From Candidatus Epulonipiscium sp. (GTDB taxonomy: Bacteria > Bacillota > Clostridia > Lachnospirales > JAAYNZ01), in the NCBI GenBank assembly GCA_012520595.1, contig JAAYNZ010000020.1:1-53703 (forward strand): a DNA stretch of 53,703 nucleotides. Reading direction: 5' to 3'. A program made the position numbers and the translations under genes. Positions within the stretch are counted from its first letter, which is position 1. Each line of letters opens with the position of its first letter. Under the pieces are notes generated by a model that did no database searches, was not told where the DNA came from, and worked only from the letters and a program-made list of their open reading frames with translations. Below are positions 30,175 to 42,976 of this stretch, piece after piece.

Positions 30175-30296
30175 GGACTAGTTATTATTTTAATCATAAT
30201 GTACTCCTCTTTATAATATGCTATAAAAGAAGAAAATTTTCATAAATTTCTATTGAAGGTTTTTACACAGCATGGATAAAGAGAGGTGCAGTAAAG

Positions 30297-31577
30297 ATGC
30301 GGATTCACACCATTGAAGGAAAAAAAGTAATACAAGGTTTCATATGGGTTTTGATTTGTGCAATATTGTTCTATGTGGTTTATCGAATTTTTATTACATC
30401 TTATTTGTCACCCCCCTCCTATGTTTCAATGAGTGCCATTCCAAAGGAGGGGAAAATTCCTCTTCATGTATACCAACGTTGGCTAGGAGAAAGTGTACCA
30501 CATATGGATAAGGCAAAAACATTTTCAAAGGATCATTTTTCTATCTTTCTTTTGCAGTGGGTGACTCATTTAAATTTTAATAATAAGACGACTTTGTTGG
30601 ATGGGGTGATCCCTTATATTTCTTATGTAAATCAACAGCAGATGAAAGAAATTTCCTTAGTAGAAGTATATCCACGGTTAAAAAGTAAAAAGAAAAATCC
30701 TCAGGATTCACAGGAAGAAATCTTTGATGAATCCATTGATTTTTTTAAAAAAGAGGATTCTACAACTTCACTCCCATCCCATTTGCCATTGACTATAACA
30801 GAAGAAAATCTTAAAGATATGAATTTTTTATTGAAGAATCTTTATAACATAGAAGGGAATATGCCACTAACAATTAATGATTTCCCTACTCAAACTTTTT
30901 TAATGAAAGATTTAAAATTGCAGCCAGCTAGGTCAGAAGAACCTAAAATTTTGATTTTTCACACTCACTCTCAAGAAGCTTTCAAGGATAGTCGTCCAGG
31001 AAAAGTGGAAGATACAGTAGTAGGATTAGGACAAACATTAACAGATATTCTTAGAAATCAATATGGAGTAGGAGTCATTCATGATACAGGAATGTATGAT
31101 GTAGTAAATGGCCGGGAGTATCGAACAAACTCCTATGAAAGAGCAGAAAAACCGATTTTAGATCTTCTCAAAAAACACCCAAGTGTTGAAGTTGTCATTG
31201 ATCTCCATCGTGATGGAGTTCTTGATCATGTTCGACTAGAAACGAATATCCAAGGGAAACCCACTGCTAAAATTATGTTTGTAAATGGAATTTGTAAAAT
31301 TGCATCTGATGGAAAAATGCGGTCTTTGGATTATTTACCTAATCCTTATCTAGAAGATAATATGGCTTTCAGTCTTCAAATGCAACTCAAGGCCAATGAA
31401 CTTTATCCTGGATTAACTCGTAAAATTTATATTAAGCCCTATCGTTATAGTCTACATATGAAACCCAAATCTCTTTTAATCGAAGTAGGAGCCCAAACAA
31501 ATACGGTAGAAGAAGCTTATAATGCCATGGAACCTTTGGCTCACATTTTAATGACTGTTCTTAGAGAAGAAGGTTAG
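30297..31577 (+). CDS. spoIIP: Stage II sporulation protein P (spore engulfment hydrolase)
   Basis: ILIFHTHSQEAF, VVIDLHRDGV, LLIEVGAQTNTVEEAYNAM; downstream of gpr. Confidence 0.95.
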   Translation: MRIHTIEGKKVIQGFIWVLICAILFYVVYRIFITSYLSPPSYVSMSAIPKEGKIPLHVYQRWLGESVPHMDKAKTFSKDHFSIFLLQWVTHLNFNNKTTLLDGVIPYISYVNQQQMKEISLVEVYPRLKSKKKNPQDSQEEIFDESIDFFKKEDSTTSLPSHLPLTITEENLKDMNFLLKNLYNIEGNMPLTINDFPTQTFLMKDLKLQPARSEEPKILIFHTHSQEAFKDSRPGKVEDTVVGLGQTLTDILRNQYGVGVIHDTGMYDVVNGREYRTNSYERAEKPILDLLKKHPSVEVVIDLHRDGVLDHVRLETNIQGKPTAKIMFVNGICKIASDGKMRSLDYLPNPYLEDNMAFSLQMQLKANELYPGLTRKIYIKPYRYSLHMKPKSLLIEVGAQTNTVEEAYNAMEPLAHILMTVLREEG

Positions 31578-31690
31578 GCTTGAGGATTCCTCCGCCCTAT
31601 GCTATAATATCCATCAGCACAATGGATTATAAGTTTAAAGGTATAGATTTTTTAAAATATCTATACTAAGACGAAGGAGGAATTCCGTCA

Positions 31691-33499
31691 ATGTCTTCAA
31701 GCAGACAAGATCATATTAGAAATTTTTGCATTATCGCACATATTGATCATGGAAAATCCACCCTTGCCGATCGAATTATCCAAACAACAGGATTGCTTAC
31801 TGAAAGAGAAATGCAAGAGCAGATTCTAGATAATATGGATTTAGAACGGGAGAGAGGGATTACAATTAAATCCCAATGTGTTCGTTTAATTTACAAGGCA
31901 AAAAATGGTGAAGAATATATTTTCAATTTAATTGACACTCCAGGTCATGTGGATTTTAATTATGAAGTATCCCGTAGTTTAGCAGCTTGTGAAGGTGCTA
32001 TTTTAGTTGTGGATGCAGCCCAAGGAATTGAAGCACAAACATTGGCAAATGTATACTTAGCATTAGAACATAATTTAGAAATTTTACCTGTTATCAATAA
32101 AATTGATTTGCCTAGTGCAAACCCAGATATGGTAAAAAAAGAGATAGAAGATATTATTGGTCTACCAGCCATGGATGCTCCTTTGATTTCAGCCAAAATA
32201 GGATTAAATATAGAAGAAGTTTTGGAGAAAATTGTAGAGGTAATTCCCTCCCCTCAAGGAGATCGTGAAGCTCCTCTGAAAGCGCTTGTTTTTGATTCGG
32301 TTTATGATGCTTATCGTGGAGTCATTGTATTTTGTCGTATTAAAGAAGGTAGCATTAAAAAAGGGATGAATGTCCGTATGATGGCTACAGGAAAAGAGTT
32401 TGAAGTAGTCGAAGTAGGTTTTTTTGGAGCTGGTCAATTCATTCCTACTGATGAACTTACTCCAGGTACAGTAGGGTATTTTACTGCCAGTATCAAAAAC
32501 TTAAAGGATACGCGAGTAGGAGATACAGTAACAAATGTCAACAATCCTACCCAAGAACCTTTACCAGGATATAAAAAGGTAAACCCCATGGTATATTGCG
32601 GGATGTATCCAGCTGATGGAGCCAAGTACGAGGATTTAAAAGAATCATTAGAAAAGTTACAATTGAATGATGCGGCTCTTTATTTTGAACCAGAAACGTC
32701 AGCAGCTTTAGGATTTGGATTTCGTTGTGGATTTTTAGGCTTATTACATTTAGAAATTATTCAAGAAAGATTAGAAAGAGAATATAATATTGATTTAGTT
32801 ACAACAGCTCCTAGTGTTATTTATAAAGTATATAAGACAAATGAAGAAATGATTCTTTTATCCAATCCTACGGAATTACCTTCACCAGCTGAAATTGATT
32901 ATATGGAAGAACCCATTGTAAAAGCGGAAATAATGGTTCCTACTGATTACATAGGAGCCATTATGGAGCTGTGCCAAGAACGTAGAGGGGTTTATATTAG
33001 TATGCAATATTTAGATGAAACTCGAGCTTTATTAACATACGAGTTGCCCTTAAATGAAATTATTTATGATTTTTTTGATGCGTTAAAATCCAGAACACGA
33101 GGATATGCCTCTTTTGATTATGAATTAATTGGTTATCAACAATCCGATTTAGTTAAATTAGACATTATGATTAATCGCGAAGTAGTAGATGCTCTTTCTT
33201 TTATTGTTCATGAATCAAAAGCTTATGAACGAGGACGTAAAATTGCTGAAAAATTAAAAGATGAAATTCCAAGACATTTATTTGAAATTCCTATTCAAGC
33301 TGCTATTGGTCAGAAAGTCATAGCCAGAGAAACCATTCGAGCTCTTCGAAAAGATGTATTAGCCAAATGTTATGGAGGAGATATTAGTCGAAAGCGGAAA
33401 TTATTAGAAAAGCAAAAAGAAGGTAAGAAAAGAATGCGTCAAGTAGGTAATGTTGAAGTACCTCAATCAGCTTTTATGAGTGTTTTAAAATTGGAGTAA
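31691..33499 (+). CDS. lepA: Elongation factor 4 (LepA)
   Basis: [69 protein letters not shown]. Confidence 0.98.
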   Translation: MSSSRQDHIRNFCIIAHIDHGKSTLADRIIQTTGLLTEREMQEQILDNMDLERERGITIKSQCVRLIYKAKNGEEYIFNLIDTPGHVDFNYEVSRSLAACEGAILVVDAAQGIEAQTLANVYLALEHNLEILPVINKIDLPSANPDMVKKEIEDIIGLPAMDAPLISAKIGLNIEEVLEKIVEVIPSPQGDREAPLKALVFDSVYDAYRGVIVFCRIKEGSIKKGMNVRMMATGKEFEVVEVGFFGAGQFIPTDELTPGTVGYFTASIKNLKDTRVGDTVTNVNNPTQEPLPGYKKVNPMVYCGMYPADGAKYEDLKESLEKLQLNDAALYFEPETSAALGFGFRCGFLGLLHLEIIQERLEREYNIDLVTTAPSVIYKVYKTNEEMILLSNPTELPSPAEIDYMEEPIVKAEIMVPTDYIGAIMELCQERRGVYISMQYLDETRALLTYELPLNEIIYDFFDALKSRTRGYASFDYELIGYQQSDLVKLDIMINREVVDALSFIVHESKAYERGRKIAEKLKDEIPRHLFEIPIQAAIGQKVIARETIRALRKDVLAKCYGGDISRKRKLLEKQKEGKKRMRQVGNVEVPQSAFMSVLKLE

Positions 33500-33506
33500 A
33501 ATAACA

Positions 33507-34649
33507 ATGAAAAAAACGATCGGTTTATATATTCATATTCCTTTTTGTAAATCCAAATGTTATTACTGTGATTTTTTATCTAAACCCAATCAGGAAGATT
33601 ATTTTCAAGCCTATGTTCGAGCCTTAGAGAAGGAAATGTTAGCTTATCATAAACTGCTTTCTGATTATGTAGTAACAAGCATTTTTATTGGAGGAGGCAC
33701 GCCGACGATTCTTCCAATCGAATTATTACAAAAAATAGGGATTCGGTTAGGCGAACTTTTTTTTATCGATCCTAAGGCTGAATTTACTATTGAATCCAAT
33801 CCAGGAACACTTTCTTTTGAAGCATTAAGTGGATTAAAAAAAACAGGAGTAAATCGGTTAAGTATTGGTTTACAAGCTTTTCAAAATAGACTATTAAAAA
33901 AATTAGGACGAGCCCATACCCTAGAACAGTTTTTACAAAATTATGAAAATGCTTTAAAGGTTGGTTTTGACAATATTAATATTGATTTAATGTTTGGATT
34001 GCCAGAACAAGAAACACGAGATTGGGAAGAGTCTTTATTAAAAGTGATTCAATTAGATCCACCTCATCTTTCTTGTTATAGTTTGATTTTAGAAGAAGGT
34101 ACTCCTTTTTTTAGGATGTGGGATCAAGGTCATCTCCTGTTACCCACGGAAGACGATACACTCCAGATGTATCGAAAGTGTATTCAGATGCTAACAGATG
34201 CAGGCTATGAACATTATGAAATTTCTAATTTTGCAAAGCCTCAAAGAAAATGTAAACATAATCTAAGATATTGGAATTGTGATGAATATGTGGGATTGGG
34301 AGTAGGAGCTCATTCTTATTTTCAAGGAATTCGATACCATAACCAAGAAAATCTAGCTCAATATATAAAAGAAAGCTACTGTCTTCAAAAATTGCAAAAA
34401 GATCCACAAGCTATACATGCTAAAGAAGCTTATGAGGAATATATGTTTTTAGGTTTACGTTTGATTCAAGGAGTATCAAAGGAAGAATTTTATCATCGTT
34501 TTCAACGATCAATGGAAGAAGTATATGGATCTGTCTTGCAAAAATTAGTCAAACTAGGATTGTTAAAAGAAGAAGAAAACAACGTTAAATTGACAAAACG
34601 GGGGCTAGAAGTAGGTAATGTAGTTTTTGAACAATTTTTATTGGAATAA
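33507..34649 (+). CDS. hemW: Oxygen-independent coproporphyrinogen III oxidase-like heme chaperone HemW
   Basis: LYIHIPFCKSKCYYCDFLS (CxxxCxxC); lepA-hemW-hrcA order. Confidence 0.95.
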   Translation: MKKTIGLYIHIPFCKSKCYYCDFLSKPNQEDYFQAYVRALEKEMLAYHKLLSDYVVTSIFIGGGTPTILPIELLQKIGIRLGELFFIDPKAEFTIESNPGTLSFEALSGLKKTGVNRLSIGLQAFQNRLLKKLGRAHTLEQFLQNYENALKVGFDNINIDLMFGLPEQETRDWEESLLKVIQLDPPHLSCYSLILEEGTPFFRMWDQGHLLLPTEDDTLQMYRKCIQMLTDAGYEHYEISNFAKPQRKCKHNLRYWNCDEYVGLGVGAHSYFQGIRYHNQENLAQYIKESYCLQKLQKDPQAIHAKEAYEEYMFLGLRLIQGVSKEEFYHRFQRSMEEVYGSVLQKLVKLGLLKEEENNVKLTKRGLEVGNVVFEQFLLE

Positions 34650-34664
34650 ATATAAAAATATCAC

Positions 34665-34693
34665 TTGACAAATAAAAGATAGAGTGATACTTT
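34665..34693 (+). promoter_or_regulatory. Probable sigma-A promoter for hrcA operon
   Basis: TTGACA at 34665-34670 with candidate -10 (TACTTT, or GATACT at shorter spacing) just before CIRCE. Confidence 0.5.
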
Positions 34694-34704
34694 TATGTCA
34701 GATG

Positions 34705-34731
34705 TTAGCACTCACAACGCTAGAGTGCTAA
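34705..34731 (+). promoter_or_regulatory. CIRCE element (HrcA operator)
   Basis: TTAGCACTC-acaacgcta-GAGTGCTAA, exact 9-9-9 consensus, upstream of hrcA. Confidence 0.98.
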
Positions 34732-34753
34732 CAATAATAAAGGAAGGGATAGT

Positions 34754-35800
34754 ATGGATTTAAATGAAAGGAAATTAAAGATTTTACATGCGATTATTTG
34801 TGACTATTTAGAAACAGCAGAACCAGTAGGCTCGCGAACCATTTCTAAAAAATACAACTTGGGAGTTAGTTCTGCCACTATCAGGAATGAAATGTCTGAT
34901 TTAGAAGAATTAGGGTTTATTATACAACCTCATACTTCTGCTGGGCGTATTCCTTCTGATAAAGGATATCGTTTATATGTAGAACAGTTAATGGAATATC
35001 CCGTAGTGGAAATGTATCAAATACAGTTAGTTAAACAAATCATCGTAGAAAAAATTGATAAAATTGAATCCATGCTTCAAGAAATTAACAAGTTATTATC
35101 AATGATAACTAATTATACAACTCTTATTTCTTCGCCAAGGCTTCATAAAACAAAGTTAAAACATATGCAGTTAATTCCTTTAGATGAACGTTCCATTATC
35201 TTAGTAACAGTAACAGATGGAAATATTGTTCGCAATCATATTTTAAATATTACAACACCTATTCCGTCTCAAACTTTATTAAGGCTTTCAAACATGTTAA
35301 ATCAACGTTTACAGGGATTAACTCTAGAACAAATTAATTTGCCTTTGATACAAAGTTTAAAGCAACAGATGGGGAGTCATGGCCTTTTACTAAACGATGT
35401 ATTAGATGTCATTGCAGAAACCATTCAATTTGTAGATGAACCCGAAATTTATATGAGTGGAGCTATTAATATTTTAGATTTTCCAGAGTTTAATGATGTA
35501 TTGAAAGCTAAAAATTTATTTCATGCCTTAGAAGAAAAAGATCTTCTTGTGACCATATTATCCCCAAAACCTTTCAAACAACAAGAACAAAATATTCAAA
35601 TCACCATTGGCAATGAAAACATTGCAGAAGAGATGAAAGATTGTAGTGTTGTTACTACAAACTATCGAATTGGTGACCAGACAGTAGGAACCATAGGAGT
35701 TTTAGGCCCTACTCGTATGGATTATGGACGTGTTGTTTCCACTCTTTCTCATTTGGTGGAATATATGGATCATATCATAAAAGATTTAATGGATGGATAA
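34754..35800 (+). CDS. hrcA: Heat-inducible transcription repressor HrcA
   Basis: DLNERKLKILHAIICDYLETAEPVGSRTISKKYNLGVSSATIRNEMSDLEELGFI. Confidence 0.98.
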   Translation: MDLNERKLKILHAIICDYLETAEPVGSRTISKKYNLGVSSATIRNEMSDLEELGFIIQPHTSAGRIPSDKGYRLYVEQLMEYPVVEMYQIQLVKQIIVEKIDKIESMLQEINKLLSMITNYTTLISSPRLHKTKLKHMQLIPLDERSIILVTVTDGNIVRNHILNITTPIPSQTLLRLSNMLNQRLQGLTLEQINLPLIQSLKQQMGSHGLLLNDVLDVIAETIQFVDEPEIYMSGAINILDFPEFNDVLKAKNLFHALEEKDLLVTILSPKPFKQQEQNIQITIGNENIAEEMKDCSVVTTNYRIGDQTVGTIGVLGPTRMDYGRVVSTLSHLVEYMDHIIKDLMDG

Positions 35801-36416
35801 AAAGATAAAACAAGAGAAAGGGGTCAAGCCAGTGAGTAAAGATGAAACCCTAAAAAAAGAAACCAAAAAAGAAGAAAAAATAGTAGAAATGGATTCGCAA
35901 ACGACAGAAGTGGAAGTAGAATCCATGGAAGAAGCAGTAGATGATATTGATGCAGAAGTTCTTAAAAAAAGGCTAAAAGAACAGGAAGAGAAAAATCAAG
36001 AGTACTTCGATCGTTTACAGCGAACTATGGCAGAATTTGATAATTTTAGAAAGCGCACTGTAAAAGAAAAATCCAATATGTATGATATGGGTGTAAAAGA
36101 TACAGTAGAAAAAATCTTACCTATTATTGATAATTTTGAAAGAGCTCTTTTGAATACAAAAGAGGGAGAAGAAATAAATGATGGTTTTGTACAAGGAGTA
36201 GAAATGATTTATAAGCAATTTAAAAATATATTAGACGAAATGGGTGTAAAGGAAATAGAAGCAATTGGAAAACCTTTTGACCCTAATTTTCATAATGCTG
36301 TTACTCATGTACAAGATGAAAAGTATAAAGAAAATGAAGTTATTGAGGAATTTCAAAAAGGATATTTATACCAGGATCAAGTCATTCGATATAGTATGGT
36401 AACTGTTGCTAATTAG
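35793..36416 (+). CDS. grpE: Nucleotide exchange factor GrpE
   Basis: DRLQRTMAEFDNFRKRTVKEK; hrcA-grpE-dnaK order. Confidence 0.96.
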   Translation: MDKKIKQEKGVKPVSKDETLKKETKKEEKIVEMDSQTTEVEVESMEEAVDDIDAEVLKKRLKEQEEKNQEYFDRLQRTMAEFDNFRKRTVKEKSNMYDMGVKDTVEKILPIIDNFERALLNTKEGEEINDGFVQGVEMIYKQFKNILDEMGVKEIEAIGKPFDPNFHNAVTHVQDEKYKENEVIEEFQKGYLYQDQVIRYSMVTVAN

Positions 36417-36459
36417 TATTTCTATTGAATATAAAGAGTGTTGATTTTATTGAAAATAA

Positions 36460-38319
<1,860 letters not shown>

Positions 38320-38335
38320 TGAATTGATTTAAAAG

Positions 38336-38364
38336 AGCCAAAGATAAAAGTCTTTGGCTTTTTC
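38336..38364 (+). terminator. Terminator-like hairpin between dnaK and dnaJ
   Basis: AGCCAAAGA taaaag TCTTTGGCT TTTT. Confidence 0.75.
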
Positions 38365-38466
38365 AAAGTATAATGATATAATAATAAACGTTATGAATAT
38401 TGATATTTACAATAAAAGCATCCATATATATCCTTATTTATATTGTGTAAGTGGAAGGTGAAAAAA

Positions 38467-39615
38467 ATGGCAGCAAAAAGAGATTATTATGAAATATTAG
38501 GTGTGGATCGAACTGCTTCAGAAGCAGAGATAAAAAAAGCATACCGAAAACTAGCCAAACAATACCATCCGGATATGAATCCGGATAATGAAGATGCAGA
38601 ACAAAAGTTTAAAGAAGCTACAGAAGCTTATGAAGTTTTAAGTGATACAGAAAAAAGATCACAATATGATCAATTTGGTCATGCCGCTTTTAATGGAGCA
38701 GGACCTGGAGGATTTAGTGGTGGATTTACTGATTTTGATATGGGAGACATCTTTGGAAGTATGTTTGGTGATATTTTTGGTGGAGGAATGAACCAACGGC
38801 AACGAACAGGACCAATGCAAGGAGCAGATGTACGTACTTCAATTAACATTGATTTTCATGAAGCTGCCTTTGGTGTTGATAAAGAAATTGAAATTGTAGT
38901 AGGAGAAAACTGTACCACTTGTCATGGAACAGGTGCAAAACCAGGTACACAGCCACAAACATGTAAACATTGTAACGGAACGGGACAAGTACGATACAAT
39001 CAAAACACCCTTTTTGGAAGTATGACCAGTATTCGAACATGTGATGTATGTCAGGGTGAGGGAAAGATTATTGCAGATCCTTGCAATACCTGTCATGGAA
39101 AAGGAATCGTAAAAAACAAAAAGAAAATTCAAGTAAATATTCCAGCAGGGATTGATCATGGACAAAGCATTCGTTTACAAGGGAAAGGAGAACCAGGCCA
39201 ACGTGGAGGTCCCTATGGTGATTTATTGATTACCATTTTAGTAAAACCTCATCCTATTTTTGAAAGGCAAGGGTATGATATTTATTGTAAGATTCCTATT
39301 ACCTTTGTACAAGCTGCTCTAGGTGGTAAGTTGCAAGTTCCTACATTAGATGGAAAAGTGGAATATAGCATTAAGGAAGGAACCCAAACAGGAACTACTT
39401 TTCGTTTAAAAGGCAAAGGTGTGCCTTATCTTAGAAATCCCAAGATGCGTGGAGATCAATATGTTACAGTAACCATTGATGTTCCAACAAGGTTAAACGA
39501 AGAACAAAGAAAAAAATTAGAAGAATTTGCCCAAATTAGTGGAGATGAAGTACATTCTCAGAGAAAAGGTTTTTTTGAAAAAGTAAAAGATGCTTTCGGA
39601 GAAGCTTTAAGCTAA
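38467..39615 (+). CDS. dnaJ: Chaperone DnaJ
   Basis: J-domain with HPD, Gly/Phe-rich linker, four CxxCxGxG zinc motifs. Confidence 0.98.
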   Translation: MAAKRDYYEILGVDRTASEAEIKKAYRKLAKQYHPDMNPDNEDAEQKFKEATEAYEVLSDTEKRSQYDQFGHAAFNGAGPGGFSGGFTDFDMGDIFGSMFGDIFGGGMNQRQRTGPMQGADVRTSINIDFHEAAFGVDKEIEIVVGENCTTCHGTGAKPGTQPQTCKHCNGTGQVRYNQNTLFGSMTSIRTCDVCQGEGKIIADPCNTCHGKGIVKNKKKIQVNIPAGIDHGQSIRLQGKGEPGQRGGPYGDLLITILVKPHPIFERQGYDIYCKIPITFVQAALGGKLQVPTLDGKVEYSIKEGTQTGTTFRLKGKGVPYLRNPKMRGDQYVTVTIDVPTRLNEEQRKKLEEFAQISGDEVHSQRKGFFEKVKDAFGEALS

Positions 39616-39645
39616 TCGTATAGGTTAAATAAAGGAGGGATTAAA

Positions 39646-40590
39646 TTGCAGTGGATTGAAATAAAAATCATAACAAGAACAGAAGCTGTTGAAGCTATTT
39701 CTTATATGTTGACGGAATTAGGGATAAAAGGAGTTCGCATTGATGATCCTAAAGATATTTTAATGCAAGAAAAAGATGAGTGTGCATGGGATTATGTTGA
39801 TGAAGCCCTCCTACAATCAAAAGATCCAGATGTGGTAGAAATTTTTTGCTATCTTTCAGAAGAAGATTATTATTTACAACGCATTGAAGAAATTAAAAGT
39901 CGTTTGGCTATGATTGCACAATTTATTCCTATTGGAGAAGGAACAGTAACCCTTCAAAAGGTAAAAGAAGAAGAATGGGCCAATGCTTGGAAACAATATT
40001 ACAAACCTTTTCGAGCAGCCAAGCAAATTGTCATTGAGCCTACGTGGGAAAAGGCTACTTTTGTACAAGAAGGCGACCAGGTCATTAAACTTGACCCAGG
40101 TATGGCTTTTGGCACGGGAACTCATGAGACAACTTCTTTATGCATCCAATCATTAGAAAAGTATGTGACTCCAAATGATACAATTTTGGACATTGGATGT
40201 GGTAGCGGAATTTTAGGAATTGTAGCAGGAAAGTTAGGAGCTAAAAAAGTAATTGGTGTAGATATTGATCCTAATGCCATCAAGGTGGCAAAAGAAAATG
40301 TTCAGATTAATCAAGTAGACGAGATTGTAGAGATTCGACAAGGAGACTTGTTAGAAGTAGTAGAAGAAAAAACAGATTGTATTGTAGCCAATATTATTGC
40401 CGATGTCATTATCAAACTAGTAGAATCTGTTCCACAGGTTCTTCGACCAAAAGGATTTTTTATTGCTTCCGGCATTATTATGGAACGTTTAGAAGAAGTA
40501 AAACAGGCCATTGAAAAAAGTTCCTTTGATCTTGTAGAAGTATTGACGAAGGGAGACTGGGCTGCTGTTGTTGCTCGAAAGAAAGAGTGA
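39646..40590 (+). CDS. prmA: Ribosomal protein L11 methyltransferase
   Basis: LDPGMAFGTGTHETTSLCIQSLE, LDIGCGSGILGIVAGKLGAKKVIGVDID. Confidence 0.97.
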   Translation: MQWIEIKIITRTEAVEAISYMLTELGIKGVRIDDPKDILMQEKDECAWDYVDEALLQSKDPDVVEIFCYLSEEDYYLQRIEEIKSRLAMIAQFIPIGEGTVTLQKVKEEEWANAWKQYYKPFRAAKQIVIEPTWEKATFVQEGDQVIKLDPGMAFGTGTHETTSLCIQSLEKYVTPNDTILDIGCGSGILGIVAGKLGAKKVIGVDIDPNAIKVAKENVQINQVDEIVEIRQGDLLEVVEEKTDCIVANIIADVIIKLVESVPQVLRPKGFFIASGIIMERLEEVKQAIEKSSFDLVEVLTKGDWAAVVARKKE

Positions 40591-40594
40591 GAGT

Positions 40595-41335
40595 ATGGCT
40601 AAATTTTTTGTAGATCCAAAACAAATTCAAAATGAGTCCATTCAAATCCAAAACTCTCAAGATATCATACACATTAAAAATGTTCTACGCTTAGGAAAAA
40701 AAGATAAACTTTGGATTAGTGATGGACAACAAATGGAATATGAGTGTATAATAGAGGATATAGAACAAAATGAAATCCATGTAAAGATTCTAAATAGATA
40801 TAGGAGCGACAGTGAACCTGCTATACATGTCACTTTGTTTCAAGGTTTGCCAAAGTCAGATAAATTGGAATGGATTATACAAAAAGCTGTAGAATTGGGT
40901 GTTCATCAAATAGTACCCATGATTACAGAAAGGACCGTTGTTAAAATAAGTGATCCGCAAAAAATAAAGAAGAAATGGGAACGTTGGAATAAGATAGGAG
41001 AATCAGCTGCCAAACAATCAGGGCGTGGTAAGATACCATCCATTTCTTTGCCTGTTTCATATCAAGAAGCATTGCGGTTAGGAAAAGAATTAGACCATGC
41101 AATTATCCCCTATGAAAAAGAAGAAAATGAAACATTAAAGCATATTCTCCCAGTCCCTTTACAACAGTCCATTGGTATATTTATTGGACCAGAAGGCGGT
41201 TTTACATTTGAAGAAATTCAAAGAGCCAAAGAACAAAACATTGTACCTATTACGCTAGGCAAACGGATTTTACGTACAGAAACGGCAGGATTAGCAGTTT
41301 TGTCGATCATTATGTATGAGGCTGGGGAGGTATAA
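40595..41335 (+). CDS. rsmE: 16S rRNA m3U1498 methyltransferase RsmE
   Basis: FQGLPKSDKLEWIIQKAVELGV; FIGPEGGFTFEEI; TLGKRILRTETAGLAVLSII. Confidence 0.96.
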   Translation: MAKFFVDPKQIQNESIQIQNSQDIIHIKNVLRLGKKDKLWISDGQQMEYECIIEDIEQNEIHVKILNRYRSDSEPAIHVTLFQGLPKSDKLEWIIQKAVELGVHQIVPMITERTVVKISDPQKIKKKWERWNKIGESAAKQSGRGKIPSISLPVSYQEALRLGKELDHAIIPYEKEENETLKHILPVPLQQSIGIFIGPEGGFTFEEIQRAKEQNIVPITLGKRILRTETAGLAVLSIIMYEAGEV

Positions 41336-41338
41336 AAT

Positions 41339-41707
41339 ATGACAAATATAAAAATCCTAATTGTTGACGATGCTATTTTTATGCGAACTGTTTTAAAAAA
41401 AATGCTTGTGGAAGAAAATTTAACAGTTGTTGGAGAAGCCAATAGTGGTTTAGAAGCCATTGAAATGGCAAAAAAATTACAACCAGATTTAATTACCCTT
41501 GATATTACAATGCCTGAAATGGATGGAATTACAGCTATTGAAGAAATTCTCAAGGTGAGTCCTCATTCAAAAATCATTATGTGTTCAGCCATGGGACAAC
41601 AAGCCATGGTGATTGATGCCATTAAGCGAGGGGCTAAGGATTTTATTGTAAAACCTTTTGAAAAATCCAGGGTTTTACAAGCAATTCAGAATGTTATGAG
41701 AGAGTAA
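41339..41707 (+). CDS. CheY-like single-domain response regulator
   Basis: ILIVDDAIFMRTVLKKML, LDITMPEMDGI, CSAMGQ, VKPF. Confidence 0.94.
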   Translation: MTNIKILIVDDAIFMRTVLKKMLVEENLTVVGEANSGLEAIEMAKKLQPDLITLDITMPEMDGITAIEEILKVSPHSKIIMCSAMGQQAMVIDAIKRGAKDFIVKPFEKSRVLQAIQNVMRE

Positions 41708-41710
41708 GAT

Positions 41711-41745
41711 TTAAACTGGTGGGGAAGCCTGCCAGTTTTCCTTTT
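41711..41745 (+). terminator. Terminator-like hairpin after the CheY-like gene
   Basis: AAACTGG ... CCAGTTTT followed by CCTTTT. Confidence 0.6.
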
Positions 41746-41785
41746 GTAAAGAGTATGATCATTAACGATAAACAGAGGTGAGCTT

Positions 41786-42976
41786 GTGAAAGAGATTTAT
41801 TTAGATTACGCAGCGACAACACCGCCTTCTTCTGAATCCGTTCAAAGTATGCTTAAAGTACTAGAAAAAGATTACGGAAATCCCTCTTCCTTGCATCGAA
41901 AAGGTATGAAAGCAGAAGAATATATAAAAAGAACAAGTGATGAGATCGCTAAGCATTTAAAAGTAACACCAGAAGAATTGTATTATACTTCAGGAGGAAC
42001 CGAATCAAATAATCTAGGAATTTTAGGAGTGGCTACTAGTTATAAAAGAACAGGTAAACATGTAATTACAACGAAGATTGAACATTCTTCTGTACAAGGT
42101 CCCTTCCAAAAGCTAGAAGAAAAAGGTTATGAAGTGACCTATGTGCCTGTTGATTCCCAAGGCTATGTAGATATAGAGTTTTTAAGACAATCCATTCGCC
42201 CAGATACCATTTTAGTGAGTATAATGCATGTGAATAATGAGATAGGCACCATTCAACCCATTGAACAAATTGGTCATTTGATCAAAGAAGTCAATCCTTT
42301 AGCTCTGTTTCATGTAGATGGAGTTCAATCCTTTGGAAAATTTCCTATTTATCCAAAACGATGGAAGATTGATTTATTGAGTATTAGTGGTCATAAAATT
42401 TATGCTCCCAAAGGAATCGGTGTCTTGTATGTGGCTAAGAACACAAAAATAGAGCCTCTTTTCTATGGTGGAAATCAACAAAACGGACTACGTTCGGGAA
42501 CAGAAAATGTTCCAGGTATTGTGGCTCTTTATCCAGCAGTTAAAAATGCTTATGAAAACTTGCAGGAGCATACTGCCTACTTATATCAACTAAAAAAACT
42601 TTTGGTAACAGAGCTAACATCCCAACTGGAAAATACATTTTTACAGGGACCTTCAGTAGAAGAGGGAGCTCCTCATATCTTAAATATACGCTTTCAAGAT
42701 GTAAGAGGAGAAGTACTAGTCCATGCTTTAGAAGATAAGAAAATTTATATTTCTACTGGTTCCGCTTGTTCTTCTCGCAAATCCAATAAAAGCATGACTC
42801 TGCAAGCCATAGGATTATCTGATGAGCAAATCATGTCTTCTGTAAGAATTAGTTTATCACCTTGCACAACAAAAGAAGACATACAAAAGTGTGTTTACGA
42901 AATGAAACAAATAGTACCTATGCTACGGAAATTTGTTCCAGGAGGAAAAAAGAATGAAAAAATTATTTTTAATTAA
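41786..42976 (+). CDS. Cysteine desulfurase (NifS/IscS family, dedicated partner of ThiI)
   Basis: YLDYAATTPPS, SGGTESNN, SISGHKIYAPKGIGVLYV, STGSACSSRKSNKS; overlaps thiI. Confidence 0.94.
   Translation: MKEIYLDYAATTPPSSESVQSMLKVLEKDYGNPSSLHRKGMKAEEYIKRTSDEIAKHLKVTPEELYYTSGGTESNNLGILGVATSYKRTGKHVITTKIEHSSVQGPFQKLEEKGYEVTYVPVDSQGYVDIEFLRQSIRPDTILVSIMHVNNEIGTIQPIEQIGHLIKEVNPLALFHVDGVQSFGKFPIYPKRWKIDLLSISGHKIYAPKGIGVLYVAKNTKIEPLFYGGNQQNGLRSGTENVPGIVALYPAVKNAYENLQEHTAYLYQLKKLLVTELTSQLENTFLQGPSVEEGAPHILNIRFQDVRGEVLVHALEDKKIYISTGSACSSRKSNKSMTLQAIGLSDEQIMSSVRISLSPCTTKEDIQKCVYEMKQIVPMLRKFVPGGKKNEKIIFN

Noticed and set aside
31582-31690. Anti-SD pairing (GGATTCCTCC with GGAGGAATTCC) as a lepA riboswitch
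   Set aside because: The upstream half lies before the probable TATAAT at about 31603, so it would not be in the transcript from that promoter.
38900-39120. Repetitive CxxCxGxG-coding segment as a DNA repeat
   Set aside because: Explained by the four zinc-binding motifs of DnaJ.
38839-39165. Minus-strand ORF (108 aa) inside dnaJ
   Set aside because: Cys-rich appearance comes from the reverse complement of the DnaJ zinc-finger repeats.
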